Origin: an uncultured Prevotella sp. | Lineage (GTDB): Bacteria; Bacteroidota; Bacteroidia; Bacteroidales; Bacteroidaceae | Assembly: GCA_905373605.1 (NCBI GenBank) | Contig: CAJPTO010000084.1 | Coordinates: forward strand, 1-11,460 | Direction: 5' to 3' | DNA: 11,460 nucleotides | Part shown: piece after piece, positions 1-5,963 of the stretch | How the letters are laid out: the number at the start of each line of letters is the position of its first letter | Numbering within the stretch: the first letter of the stretch is position 1 | The notes under the pieces: model-generated | Databases searched by the model: none | The model's input: only the letters and a program-made list of their open reading frames with translations | What the model was told of the DNA's origin: nothing | Made by a program: the position numbers and the translations under genes

Positions 1-89
1 GGTGAAAGAGTGAAAAGGTGAAAGAGTGAAAAGGTGAAAGAGTGAAAAGGTGAAAAGGTGAAAAGGTGAAAGAGTGAAAAGGTGAAAGA
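1..89 (+). repeat. Octamer tandem array, GGTGAAAG/AGTGAAAA units (left arm of element 1)
   Basis: About eleven consecutive 8-bp units alternate between GGTGAAAG or GGTGAAAA and AGTGAAAA. The array may continue left of the window edge. It ends in the conserved core at 81-97. It contains no unique spacers and codes for nothing recognisable. The same unit family recurs at 793-829 and, on the opposite strand, at 11045-11160. Confidence 0.95.
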
Positions 90-97
90 ATGGCTAA
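81..97 (+). repeat. Conserved element core GGTGAAARAATGGCTAA, copy 1
   Basis: This 17-bp string occurs four times: here, at 821-837, and on minus at 11040-11056 and 11115-11131. It always sits at the inner edge of a GTGAAAR-type array. R is A or G, and the next two bases are CG, CG, TG and CG. The core contains ATGGCTAA, which could start a Met-Ala-Asn micro-ORF; here that frame stays open from 90 to 260. Confidence 0.9.
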
Positions 98-117
98 CGC
101 CCACCAACCTTGCGAAC

Positions 118-278
118 ATGTTAACTTGTCAACTCATCAACTTGTTAACTTGTCAACTCATCAACTCATCAACTTGTCAACTCATCAACACATCAACTCA
201 CCAACTCATCAACTCATCAACTTGTTAACTTGTCAACTTGTTAACTTGTCAACTCGTTAACTCGTTAACTCGTTAACC
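118..278 (-). repeat. Octamer tandem array, AGTTGACA-type units (right arm of element 1)
   Basis: About twenty 8-bp units read on plus as AACTTGTC, AACTCATC, AACTTGTT or AACTCGTT. On minus these are AGTTGACA, AGTTGATG or AGTTAACA. The arm faces the array at 1-89 across the core at 81-117, so the pair forms a head-to-head element. Array length and strict 8-bp phase are direct observations; no function is known to me. Confidence 0.93.
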
Positions 279-449
279 AACCTACAATCAACAATATGTT
301 CTTATGTTCTTCTGTCAAGAAAACATGTATTTTTGTCGGAAGAGGAAAGAGGATAAGGATAACAAATGAAAATGCGGACAAAGTACTCACGCACTCTGCC
401 CGCCGACTATGAAAAATTAAATTAAACTATCATCACGATATTATGCCAC
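279..449. other. Non-coding gap downstream of the cupin gene
   Basis: This AT-rich stretch lies between the first octamer element and the 3' end of the cupin gene. Apart from the possible small ORF at 366-425 and its TATTTTTG string, nothing is recognisable. I see no hairpin with a T-tract that would end the cupin transcript. Confidence 0.7.
366..425 (+). CDS. Possible 19-codon small ORF
   Basis: ATG at 366 opens a frame of 19 codons ending in TAA at 423-425. The predicted peptide is MKMRTKYSRTLPADYEKLN. A purine-rich stretch (about 342-361) precedes the start, and a TATTTTTG string at 328-335 matches the TAnnTTTG -7 box, though I see no good -33 element. The ORF is the only coding candidate between the repeat element and the cupin gene, whose transcript would run antisense across it. 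I do not recognise the peptide. It could be a leader peptide, the 5' remnant of a lost gene, or chance. Confidence 0.25.
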   Translation: MKMRTKYSRTLPADYEKLN

Positions 450-776
450 TCATCCCCTAATCATGGTGAGTAACATCTTGAAACGCTTGTGTGCAAACAA
501 GGCGTGTGGGTGGTTGGCCGGCATGATAATCATTTCGCCAGCCTTAACCGTGTGCGGCACACCGTCTATTTTTATTTCGGCTTCGCCATCCAACACTTGC
601 ACAATGGCATCGAAAGGCGCGGAATGTTCGCTCAATCCCTGTCCTTCATCAAAAGCAAAGAGCGTTAGACTGCCTGCATTGGCGTGAACAAATTCCTTAC
701 TTACTATGCCACCATCGGCATAATCAATCACTTCGTTGGCAACTAGCACGGTGCCTTTCCCTATTTTCTTGTCCAT
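450..776 (-). CDS. Small single-domain cupin protein
   Basis: A 108-residue protein that is essentially one cupin_2 beta-barrel (about residues 33-105). The second cupin motif is clear: G80, P86 and the H89-x-H91 pair. The first motif has H51 (SEHSAPF), but the second histidine of the usual HxH pair is missing, so metal binding may differ from the family norm. There is no signal peptide, so it is probably cytoplasmic. The 108-aa length is usual for stand-alone cupins, whose substrates cannot be read from sequence. The gene diverges from a Crp/Fnr-type regulator, which may control it; twin inverted repeats lie in the shared upstream region. An octamer element begins about 16 bp upstream of the start codon, so it probably lies in the mRNA leader. 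The fold is secure; the substrate and role are unknown. Confidence 0.9.
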   Translation of the reverse strand: MDKKIGKGTVLVANEVIDYADGGIVSKEFVHANAGSLTLFAFDEGQGLSEHSAPFDAIVQVLDGEAEIKIDGVPHTVKAGEMIIMPANHPHALFAHKRFKMLLTMIRG

Positions 777-792
777 ATCTTGTGAATTTACT

Positions 793-829
793 AAAAGGTG
801 AAAGAGTGAAAAGGTGAAAGGGTGAAAAA
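793..829 (+). repeat. Octamer array, GGTGAAAG/AGTGAAAA units (element 2, left arm)
   Basis: Four to five units of the same type as 1-89 begin about 16 bp upstream of the cupin start codon and end at a second copy of the core. On the cupin mRNA this arm reads as TTTCACC-type units directly before the start region. Confidence 0.92.
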
Positions 830-837
830 ATGGCTAA
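821..837 (+). repeat. Conserved element core GGTGAAARAATGGCTAA, copy 2
   Basis: Identical to the consensus with R = A, and followed by CGCCCAC exactly as in copy 1. The ATG at 830-832 opens a 25-codon frame ending at 905-907. Its first 19 residues resemble the frame that starts at the core near 11047 on minus. Confidence 0.9.
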
Positions 838-853
838 CGCCCACAAAGCAGTT

Positions 854-897
854 GGCTTTACTACTTTACTACTTTACTCCTTTACTACTTACTACTG
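854..897 (-). repeat. Octamer array, AGTAAAGT-type units (element 2, right arm)
   Basis: On plus the units read TTTACTAC, TTTACTAC, TTTACTCC, TTTACTAC, TTACTAC. On minus they are AGTAAAGT or AGTAAAGG. The arm faces the array at 793-829 and is partly complementary to it, so a long imperfect stem-loop is possible in the cupin leader RNA. Confidence 0.9.
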
Positions 898-940
898 CAT
901 TCATTAACAACCGAACAAAATTCATACCAAGGTTTAAAAG

Positions 941-956
941 GATAACATTTGTTACC
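941..956. promoter_or_regulatory. Probable Crp/Fnr-family operator, site 1
   Basis: GATAACATTTGTTACC is an inverted repeat (TAACA-TT-TGTTA, outer G and C also matching). It differs from site 2 at only two positions, and both changes keep the symmetry. The 5-4-5 form (ATAAC-N4-GTTAC) fits the geometry of Crp/Fnr-family sites, but the sequence is neither the CRP (TGTGA) nor the FNR (TTGAT) consensus. It lies 45-60 bp upstream of the regulator start. The palindrome is observed; the ligand protein is inferred. Confidence 0.6.
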
Positions 957-983
957 GAAACGCAATGCCATTACAATAAAATT

Positions 984-999
984 GATTACATTTGTAACC
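984..999. promoter_or_regulatory. Probable Crp/Fnr-family operator, site 2, overlapping a TACATTTG -7 box
   Basis: GATTACATTTGTAACC is the second copy of the inverted repeat. Its centre is 43 bp from that of site 1, about four helical turns. It ends one base before the ATG of the regulator gene. It contains TACATTTG (987-994), an exact TAnnTTTG match, with no clear -33 element. If that box is used, the transcript would be nearly leaderless and a bound protein would block it, which suggests autorepression. Confidence 0.6.
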
Positions 1000-1000
1000 T

Positions 1001-1666
1001 ATGGAGAAGAAAATTAAGGATGCACTGACACGCTGCACGCTATTCAATGGCGTGAGCGAACAACGCCTCGAACAACTCGTGGCCAGTGCCAAACATAAGC
1101 TGGTGAGGTTTGAGAAGAAAGACATCTACATCCTGGCAGGCATGCCTTACCGCCATGCAGACATCGTTATTGAGGGCGAACTGGTGGCTAGGATGGTGAG
1201 CCTTTCGGGCAAATCGGTTGAGGTGAGCCGCCTTGTGGAGGGCGACTTGATTGCGCCTGCCTTCATCTTCGCCAAGGATAACCTGATGCCCGTGAGCGTT
1301 GAGACGGAGAAAGAAACAACGGTGATGCGATTGTCTAAGGCCGACTTCGCCGAACTTATCGACAACGACCCTGTGTTGCGCCGCAACTTCATCGTCACAC
1401 TCTCGAACATCGATGTGTTCTTAACCAAGAAAATGCGTGTGCTTAGCCTTTTCACCGTGCGCGAAAAGGTGGGCTATTTCCTCAAGGAGGCATCGAAGAA
1501 GCAGGGGTCTGATGTGGTGTTGCTCGACAAGTCGCGACAAGAGATTGCCGAAAGCTTCGGCATCCAGAAGTTTTCGCTGCTCAGAACGATGTCTGAACTG
1601 CAAGATGCCGGCGCGATACGCGTGGAAGGCAAACGCATCACGATATTGGATAGGGGGAAATTGTGA
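1001..1666 (+). CDS. Crp/Fnr-family transcriptional regulator
   Basis: A 221-residue protein of normal family length. Residues about 22-110 form the cyclic-nucleotide-binding-type beta-roll, about 113-150 the dimerisation helix, and about 152-215 the winged helix-turn-helix (HTH_Crp type). The helix-turn-helix SRQEIAESFGIQKFSLLRTM is at about 178-197, and the wing GAIRVEGKRITI follows. The cAMP-binding cassette is not conserved: EGDLIAPAF stands where CAP has its GE...R motif, so cAMP is unlikely to be the effector. No FNR-type cysteine cluster is visible; C12 is the only cysteine. It diverges from the cupin gene, and two 16-bp inverted repeats sit just upstream, which suggests autoregulation. 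Related Bacteroidota proteins include the nitrosative-stress regulator HcpR; that is a possibility only, and no hcp gene is in the window. The start at 1001 gives the expected N-terminus. Confidence 0.93.
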   Translation: MEKKIKDALTRCTLFNGVSEQRLEQLVASAKHKLVRFEKKDIYILAGMPYRHADIVIEGELVARMVSLSGKSVEVSRLVEGDLIAPAFIFAKDNLMPVSVETEKETTVMRLSKADFAELIDNDPVLRRNFIVTLSNIDVFLTKKMRVLSLFTVREKVGYFLKEASKKQGSDVVLLDKSRQEIAESFGIQKFSLLRTMSELQDAGAIRVEGKRITILDRGKL

Positions 1667-1668
1667 GC

Positions 1669-2517
1669 TTAACCGCCGTATTCTCTTTCAAGGCGTTTGG
1701 CTATCCAATGGTTTTGTATGTCATTCTCAGCCGTTGTGGAAACGCACAAGCCATAGCCAGCACTTGTTTTGGTTAATCGCACTTCAACGATGTTGGGGCT
1801 TTTAATGTCGTTGATATAACATTTGGCAGATGGGTTAAAGTCTATCGAATTAAGTATTTCGCGCACATATTCGCTCTTTACCAATTTGCTTGCATGCGTT
1901 CTGCATGCATCTATGCCATGATGTTTGGACAGGTGTATTTTCTTTTCCTCGGGTTTCAGTTCGCATTTAGGCACAGGCAAGTCTTCTTGGGCAGACATTA
2001 CATCTACAAACAGGCGGCGTTTATCGTGCTTGGGCAAGGTTAAGCAGCACACCTTTGCTGTTTTCTCTGCACCATCTTGGCTTAGGTGCAAGCAACATTC
2101 CACATGCCTATCATCCTTAAACAAGCCCGTATTGAAAGCTACAGCAAAAGAATGGGTTAGGTGTGCCACATAAAGTCCCATGCATGGCTGTTCCTCTTTT
2201 GTGTCAGCAACAAACTTGCAGTCGGCATAGTCGTAGAAACGGCTTTCGTTATCTTCGTCTATGTATGGATGCTTGATGTGTGCAAACAAAAAATCACGTT
2301 TGTTTCTGTTCTTATTATCACTGCAAAACTGCTCGATGGAGTAATCGTCGTGCAACTTTATTTCCATAAAGTGTTCGCCCTCATACCGAAAATGCTTGAT
2401 GCCATACTGCCTTAAATCTTTTATCAAACTGATAAAATCATCGATGCATGCTTGGGCTTCTTCCTTAGTTTTGCAGGTGCATTGAGCAGAAAGTTCGTTA
2501 AAACAAGGTGCTATCAT
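1669..2517 (-). CDS. Hypothetical cysteine-rich protein, last gene of the Cas2-like/ATPase cassette
   Basis: A 282-residue protein that I do not recognise. It has no signal peptide or membrane segment. It is unusually rich in cysteine (15 in all, including CC pairs in VECCLHL and VCCLTL and a CTC near the N-terminus) and in charged residues, with no clear CxxC zinc-finger spacing. The central part (about 70-180) alternates hydrophobic and polar residues, as in a beta-rich fold. The gene lies 75 bp downstream of the ATPase gene on the same strand; that gap holds an octamer array ending about 15 bp before the start codon. It converges on the Crp/Fnr gene, with 2 bp between stop codons. Position suggests a partner or effector of the ATPase, but no catalytic motif supports this. 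That it is a real gene is likely, from length and operon placement. Confidence 0.8.
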   Translation of the reverse strand: MIAPCFNELSAQCTCKTKEEAQACIDDFISLIKDLRQYGIKHFRYEGEHFMEIKLHDDYSIEQFCSDNKNRNKRDFLFAHIKHPYIDEDNESRFYDYADCKFVADTKEEQPCMGLYVAHLTHSFAVAFNTGLFKDDRHVECCLHLSQDGAEKTAKVCCLTLPKHDKRRLFVDVMSAQEDLPVPKCELKPEEKKIHLSKHHGIDACRTHASKLVKSEYVREILNSIDFNPSAKCYINDIKSPNIVEVRLTKTSAGYGLCVSTTAENDIQNHWIAKRLEREYGG

Positions 2518-2530
2518 AAGGTTGGTTTGT

Positions 2531-2566
2531 TAGTTGACAAGCTAACGAGTTGACAAGTTGACAAGT
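2531..2566 (+). repeat. Octamer array, AGTTGACA units (element 3, single arm)
   Basis: AGTTGACA, AGCTAACG, AGTTGACA, AGTTGACA: four units in 8-bp phase inside the 75-bp gap between the ATPase and the hypothetical gene. The array ends about 15 bp upstream of the latter's start codon. No second arm and no GGTGAAA-type core are present. The words TTGGCCTAA and CGTTAG follow at 2570-2590. Confidence 0.85.
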
Positions 2567-2592
2567 CTTTTGGCCTAATTTAAACGTTAGAA

Positions 2593-3708
2593 TTAAACAA
2601 GTTGAGACATCTGTGCACCCCATTCGTCCATAAACTCCTGCGGATAGTCGCTAAGCTGGCCGTAACTGTCAATCTTTATTTGGTATGTAATGGGGTTTGT
2701 GTCGTTATCTTTGGTGAAATGTATAATGCGTGCATCGTGTCTTTCAATCCTCTTTTCCAGCACAGCAATTCTTAAGGCGTTGATAACATGGTCGCTATGT
2801 GTTTCGATAAAAAGCTGAACATCTTTCTCAACGGCATTCTTCACGATGAAATTCATCAGTCTAGACTGTGCTCCAGGATGCAAATGCGCTTCTGGATTCT
2901 CTACAAACACCTTTGATCCGCGTTCTGCCAAGAGCAATGTGGTGATGATAGGCAACACATAGCTATAGCCGAATCCCACGTTAGAGGGGCGGAATCCCTC
3001 GGTGCCATTGGCCGAATCCAAATAAAACTGCAAGTAATCTGTTGGTGTATCCACCACTTTGACTGTTGCTCCCGAGAGGATGTTCGATGTTCCTTGTGCC
3101 AGTTCCTGCATAAAGGCTCTGTCTCTGCGATACAATGTGTTCACCAGAAACTCACCATGAACGCCCACTTGCTTGTCGTCTGCATTGTCGTTCTTCTTTA
3201 TGTAGTCGGTAGGTCCACGCCTATCAGCAGAGATGAAGTATACATCAGCCAGCTGCGCCAAGCCCGCAATGGCAGAAGTGGTGCCAAGAGCGTTGCCTTT
3301 AGGTTCTTCTCCTGTGGCCGAAGCCATTTTTTCAACCAGCTCCCTGCCCGAAACTGAAAGGCTTTCGATGCTTGCCCATCGCTGTTTGCCAGGATGTGGG
3401 GCTAGTACAACGGCAATTTCATTCTCATCATCATCGTCTGTGGAAAACGCTATTGTGGGCTTATCCGTTTTATTCTGACGACAACAGATGTCTTCAAAGT
3501 TTCCAAGCTCAAGAAATCTACCGTTCAATTCCACGTGATTGAGCAGGCGGCTGCCTGTTTCCATCGACTGCGCCAAGAGCAATAAAGCTTGCAAAAAGGA
3601 GGATTTGCCACGGCCATTACTGCCTGTGAGCAAGTTAACTTTGCCCAATTCGATGGTATTATGATGGCTAAAGCATTTAAAGTTGTTCAGTGTTAGTTTG
3701 GTAATCAT
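2593..3708 (-). CDS. DUF3696-type AAA family ATPase
   Basis: A 371-residue ABC/SMC-like AAA ATPase. With the start at 3708 the protein begins MITKLTLNNFKCF, the standard N-terminus of the family. Walker A is GSNGRGKSS (residues 29-37, K35), a signature-like region VGFGYSYVLP is at about 244-253, Walker B is VFVENPEAHLHP (E270-E273), and the H-loop is ETHSDH (H304). The C-terminus (KIDSYGQLSDYPQEFMDEW) matches the DUF3696 tail. There is no TOPRIM nuclease domain, so it is not a full OLD nuclease. An upstream ATG at 3759 adds 17 residues but overlaps the preceding gene by 46 bp; the 3708 start leaves a 5-bp gap and fits better. It is presumably co-transcribed with the Cas2-like gene. Such ATPases often serve as sensors or regulators in defence modules; that role here is inferred. 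Confidence 0.93.
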   Translation of the reverse strand: MITKLTLNNFKCFSHHNTIELGKVNLLTGSNGRGKSSFLQALLLLAQSMETGSRLLNHVELNGRFLELGNFEDICCRQNKTDKPTIAFSTDDDDENEIAVVLAPHPGKQRWASIESLSVSGRELVEKMASATGEEPKGNALGTTSAIAGLAQLADVYFISADRRGPTDYIKKNDNADDKQVGVHGEFLVNTLYRRDRAFMQELAQGTSNILSGATVKVVDTPTDYLQFYLDSANGTEGFRPSNVGFGYSYVLPIITTLLLAERGSKVFVENPEAHLHPGAQSRLMNFIVKNAVEKDVQLFIETHSDHVINALRIAVLEKRIERHDARIIHFTKDNDTNPITYQIKIDSYGQLSDYPQEFMDEWGAQMSQLV

Positions 3709-3713
3709 GTTTG

Positions 3714-3983
3714 TTAATATTTTGTCTGCATCCAATCCCAAAACGACTTGGCAAGCCATCCTTGGCGAGCTTCGGCGTAAACCTTGAATATGAGCAACAA
3801 GTCGTTGTCGTCTAACGTTGGTTTTAATGCTTCAAAGATTTGGTTTTCGTTTTTCGCGGTTTCTACAACCCATGTTGATTCCAATGGATGTTGCCATTCA
3901 CCCAAGCCTTTTATAGCACTGTATAAGGGCGCATAGTCGCGTCCTGGTGCTTTTAAGTCATACGATATAACAAAAACATCCAT
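3714..3983 (-). CDS. Cas2-like / SinR-family small protein
   Basis: An 89-residue protein resembling stand-alone Cas2-like proteins annotated as SinR family. It opens MDVFVISYDLKAPGRDY, a ferredoxin-like first strand whose D9 occupies the place of the Cas2 metal-binding aspartate. YAPLYSAIKGLGEWQHPLEST forms the first helix and turn, WVVETA the second strand, and DDNDLLLIFKVYAE the fourth. No cas1, other cas gene or CRISPR array is in the window, so a role in adaptation is unlikely. Cas2 and VapD relatives can be nucleases; activity here is unproven. It is the first gene of a cassette, 30 bp downstream of a predicted transcription start, with the ATPase start codon 5 bp past its stop. Family resemblance is good; function is open. 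Confidence 0.85.
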   Translation of the reverse strand: MDVFVISYDLKAPGRDYAPLYSAIKGLGEWQHPLESTWVVETAKNENQIFEALKPTLDDNDLLLIFKVYAEARQGWLAKSFWDWMQTKY

Positions 3984-4020
3984 CCTTTGGAATTATGTAT
4001 AGAAGTTATTATGTTGTTTG

Positions 4021-4051
4021 CAAAGATACAAATAAACCCATTATAGCGCAA
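4021..4051 (-). promoter_or_regulatory. Bacteroidota-type promoter for the Cas2-like/ATPase cassette
   Basis: On minus, TTG at 4051-4049 is followed after 20 bp by TATCTTTG at 4028-4021. This is an exact match to the Bacteroidota sigma consensus (TTTG or TTG, about 20 bp, TAnnTTTG). The predicted transcription start is near 4014, giving a leader of about 30 nt before the Cas2-like ATG. Confidence 0.65.
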
Positions 4052-4186
4052 TTTTTTATTATGCAAAAATGAAGTTAAAGCCTTTTTTTACACTTTTCAG
4101 CAATTCATATGGCATGCATACGCGGACTAGGTGTTTTTCTTTTGACAAGAAGCCCCATGATTTACCCACACAGATAGGGATAAAGG

Positions 4187-4230
4187 AAAAGCCTCGGCCA
4201 CACATTATTAATGGTGTACCGAGGCTTACC
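4187..4230 (-). terminator. Rho-independent terminator after the acyl-CoA synthetase gene
   Basis: AAGCCTCGG (4189-4197) and CCGAGGCTT (4219-4227) form a perfect 9-bp stem that extends inward through CACAC/GTGT pairing to an AT-rich loop. On minus the stem is followed by TTTTCCTTTA. It lies about 65 bp past the synthetase stop codon. Confidence 0.78.
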
Positions 4231-4292
4231 AAAGGCATTTGAGCAGGGCTACTAGCTTTTAGCTTACTTGCTTTAACCGAAGAAATGCAGCC

Positions 4293-5951
4293 TTACTTCC
4301 AATTATCCTTCTGCCTAATCTCCACGCGCCTTATCTTTCCACTGATGGTTTTGGGCAGTTCGTCTACAAACTCCACGATGCGGGGATACTTATAAGGAGC
4401 AGTTTCGTGCTTCACGTGCTCTTGCAGTTCCTTCTTCAGCTCATCGTTGGCCTTGTCTTTCCATTTCGAATGCAACACCACAGTGGCCTTAACCACCATG
4501 CCGCGAATGTCGTCTGGCACGCCCGTTATGGCACATTCCACCACTGCGGGGTGGGTCATCAGGGCACTTTCCACTTCAAACGGGCCGATACGATAACCAC
4601 TACTCTTGATTACATCGTCGGCACGACCCACAAACCAGTAGTATCCATCCTCGTCGCGCCATGCAATGTCGCCCGTATAATACACGCCATCGTGCCAGGC
4701 TTGATGGGTAAGTTCGGGGTCACGATAATATTCTTTGAAGAGTCCCAGCGGTCGTTTCTCTCCCACGCGCACAATGATTTGCCCCTTTTCTCCGTCTTCG
4801 CACGATGTTCCGTCTGAGCGAACGAGGTCAATGTCGTATTGCGCATTGGGCTTACCCATCGAACCAGGCTTGGGTTCCATCCACGGCATGGTGCCAAGGG
4901 TCATGCAAGTCTCAGTTTGTCCGAAGCCTTCCATGAGCTTAATGCCCGTGCGCTGATAGAACTTGCGGTACACAGCGGCGTTCAAAGCCTCGCCGGCCGT
5001 GGTGCAATAGGCAAGCGAAGAGAGGTCGTAATTGTTGAAATCCTCGTGGATGAGGAAGCGATAAACGGTGGGGGGAGCGCAAAACGAGGTGATGTGATAC
5101 TTCTCTATCATGCGCAAAATTTTGTCGGCGGTGAACTTTTCGTGGTCGAACACGAAGACGACAGCCCCTGCAATCCACTGTCCGTAGAGTTTTCCCCACA
5201 CGGCTTTGCCCCAACCCGTGTCGGCAACGGTGAGATGTATGCTCTTTGGGCCGAGGTTATGCCAGAACACGCCAGTGGGAATGTGTCCCAAGGGATAAAG
5301 GAAGTCGTGCGCAACCATCTTTGGTTCGCCGCTCGTTCCGCTGGTGAAGTACATCAACATGGTGTCTTCGTTGTCGTTAACGTGAGCCGGGCGCACAAAG
5401 GGAGCAGCCTTTTCCACGCCCGTTTGCCAGCAATGGAACCCCTCCGGCACATCGGGGCCGATGCTGATGAGCGTCTTTACCGATGGACTTTCGGGCATTG
5501 CGCCGCTCACTTGATTGAGCACATACGCTTCGCCCACGCAGATAATGGCCTTGACACTGGCACTGTTGTTGCGATAAACGATGTCGCGCGTGGTGAGCAT
5601 GTGTGTTGCGGGGATGGCCACAGCACCAATCTTGCACAGTGCGAGCATCGAAATCCACCATTCGTACTTGCGTTTGAGGATGAGCATCACCATGTCGCCA
5701 TGCCCAATTCCCATTTCCAGCAAGAAGGAAGCGGCTCGGTCGCTCTCCTTCTTGAGGTCGGCAAAGGTGAATATTCGTTCTTCGCCCTCATCGTTCGCCC
5801 ATATCAGTGCGGTTTTGTTTGGGTCTTCGGCGGCCCAAGCGTCCATCACATCGTATGCGAAGTTGAAGTTGTCGGGGATGATGAACTCGAGGTTCTTGTT
5901 GTAATCTTCGGTTGAAGTGAACGTTGTTTGCTTTAAAAATCTTTCTACCAT
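4293..5951 (-). CDS. Acyl-CoA synthetase (AMP-forming), medium-chain/ACSM-type
   Basis: A 552-residue ANL-superfamily enzyme of usual length. It activates a carboxylic acid with ATP to the acyl-AMP and then to the CoA thioester. All core motifs are intact: P-loop TSGTSGEPK (203-211), GFGQTET (342-348), YTGD (425-428), the hinge GRADDVIKSSGYRI (442-455) and the catalytic lysine K539 in PKTISGK. The sequence pattern is closer to ACSM-type or medium-chain and aromatic acid synthetases than to acetyl-CoA synthetase, which is about 100 residues longer; the substrate is not certain. It has no signal peptide and is cytoplasmic. It lies 12 bp downstream of the XRE-cupin gene and is surely co-transcribed with it. 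A terminator follows. The nearby FadL-type porin could supply its hydrophobic substrates. Confidence 0.96.
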   Translation of the reverse strand: MVERFLKQTTFTSTEDYNKNLEFIIPDNFNFAYDVMDAWAAEDPNKTALIWANDEGEERIFTFADLKKESDRAASFLLEMGIGHGDMVMLILKRKYEWWISMLALCKIGAVAIPATHMLTTRDIVYRNNSASVKAIICVGEAYVLNQVSGAMPESPSVKTLISIGPDVPEGFHCWQTGVEKAAPFVRPAHVNDNEDTMLMYFTSGTSGEPKMVAHDFLYPLGHIPTGVFWHNLGPKSIHLTVADTGWGKAVWGKLYGQWIAGAVVFVFDHEKFTADKILRMIEKYHITSFCAPPTVYRFLIHEDFNNYDLSSLAYCTTAGEALNAAVYRKFYQRTGIKLMEGFGQTETCMTLGTMPWMEPKPGSMGKPNAQYDIDLVRSDGTSCEDGEKGQIIVRVGEKRPLGLFKEYYRDPELTHQAWHDGVYYTGDIAWRDEDGYYWFVGRADDVIKSSGYRIGPFEVESALMTHPAVVECAITGVPDDIRGMVVKATVVLHSKWKDKANDELKKELQEHVKHETAPYKYPRIVEFVDELPKTISGKIRRVEIRQKDNWK

Positions 5952-5963
5952 CGTGTTTTTCTC

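Larger units (their letters stand above)
3984..4292. other. Intergenic region between the two minus-strand operons
   Basis: This 309-bp stretch holds the cassette promoter (4021-4051) and the synthetase terminator (4187-4230). Between them, at about 4052-4186, I see only AT-rich sequence with no ORF, RNA gene or octamer array. It is the one long intergenic region in the window without an octamer element. Confidence 0.75.

Noticed and set aside
1..278. CRISPR array
   Set aside because: The repeats are 8-bp units in direct tandem with no unique spacers, and no cas genes other than a solo Cas2-like protein are present.
822..1028. 68-residue plus-strand reading frame ahead of the Crp/Fnr gene
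   Set aside because: It is made mostly of octamer repeat and operator sequence and overlaps the regulator start out of frame.
1001..1666. cAMP-responsive CRP
   Set aside because: The cyclic-nucleotide-binding cassette residues are not conserved, and the upstream palindromes lack the TGTGA half-site.
2593..3708. OLD-family nuclease such as GajA
   Set aside because: After the H-loop there are only about 65 residues, matching the DUF3696 tail. No TOPRIM domain is present.
3714..3983. CRISPR-Cas adaptation gene cas2
   Set aside because: No cas1 or effector gene is nearby, and the protein looks like the stand-alone SinR-type Cas2-like group.
4839..5915. 358-residue plus-strand reading frame
   Set aside because: It is antisense to the acyl-CoA synthetase, whose motifs are all intact, and has no family features.
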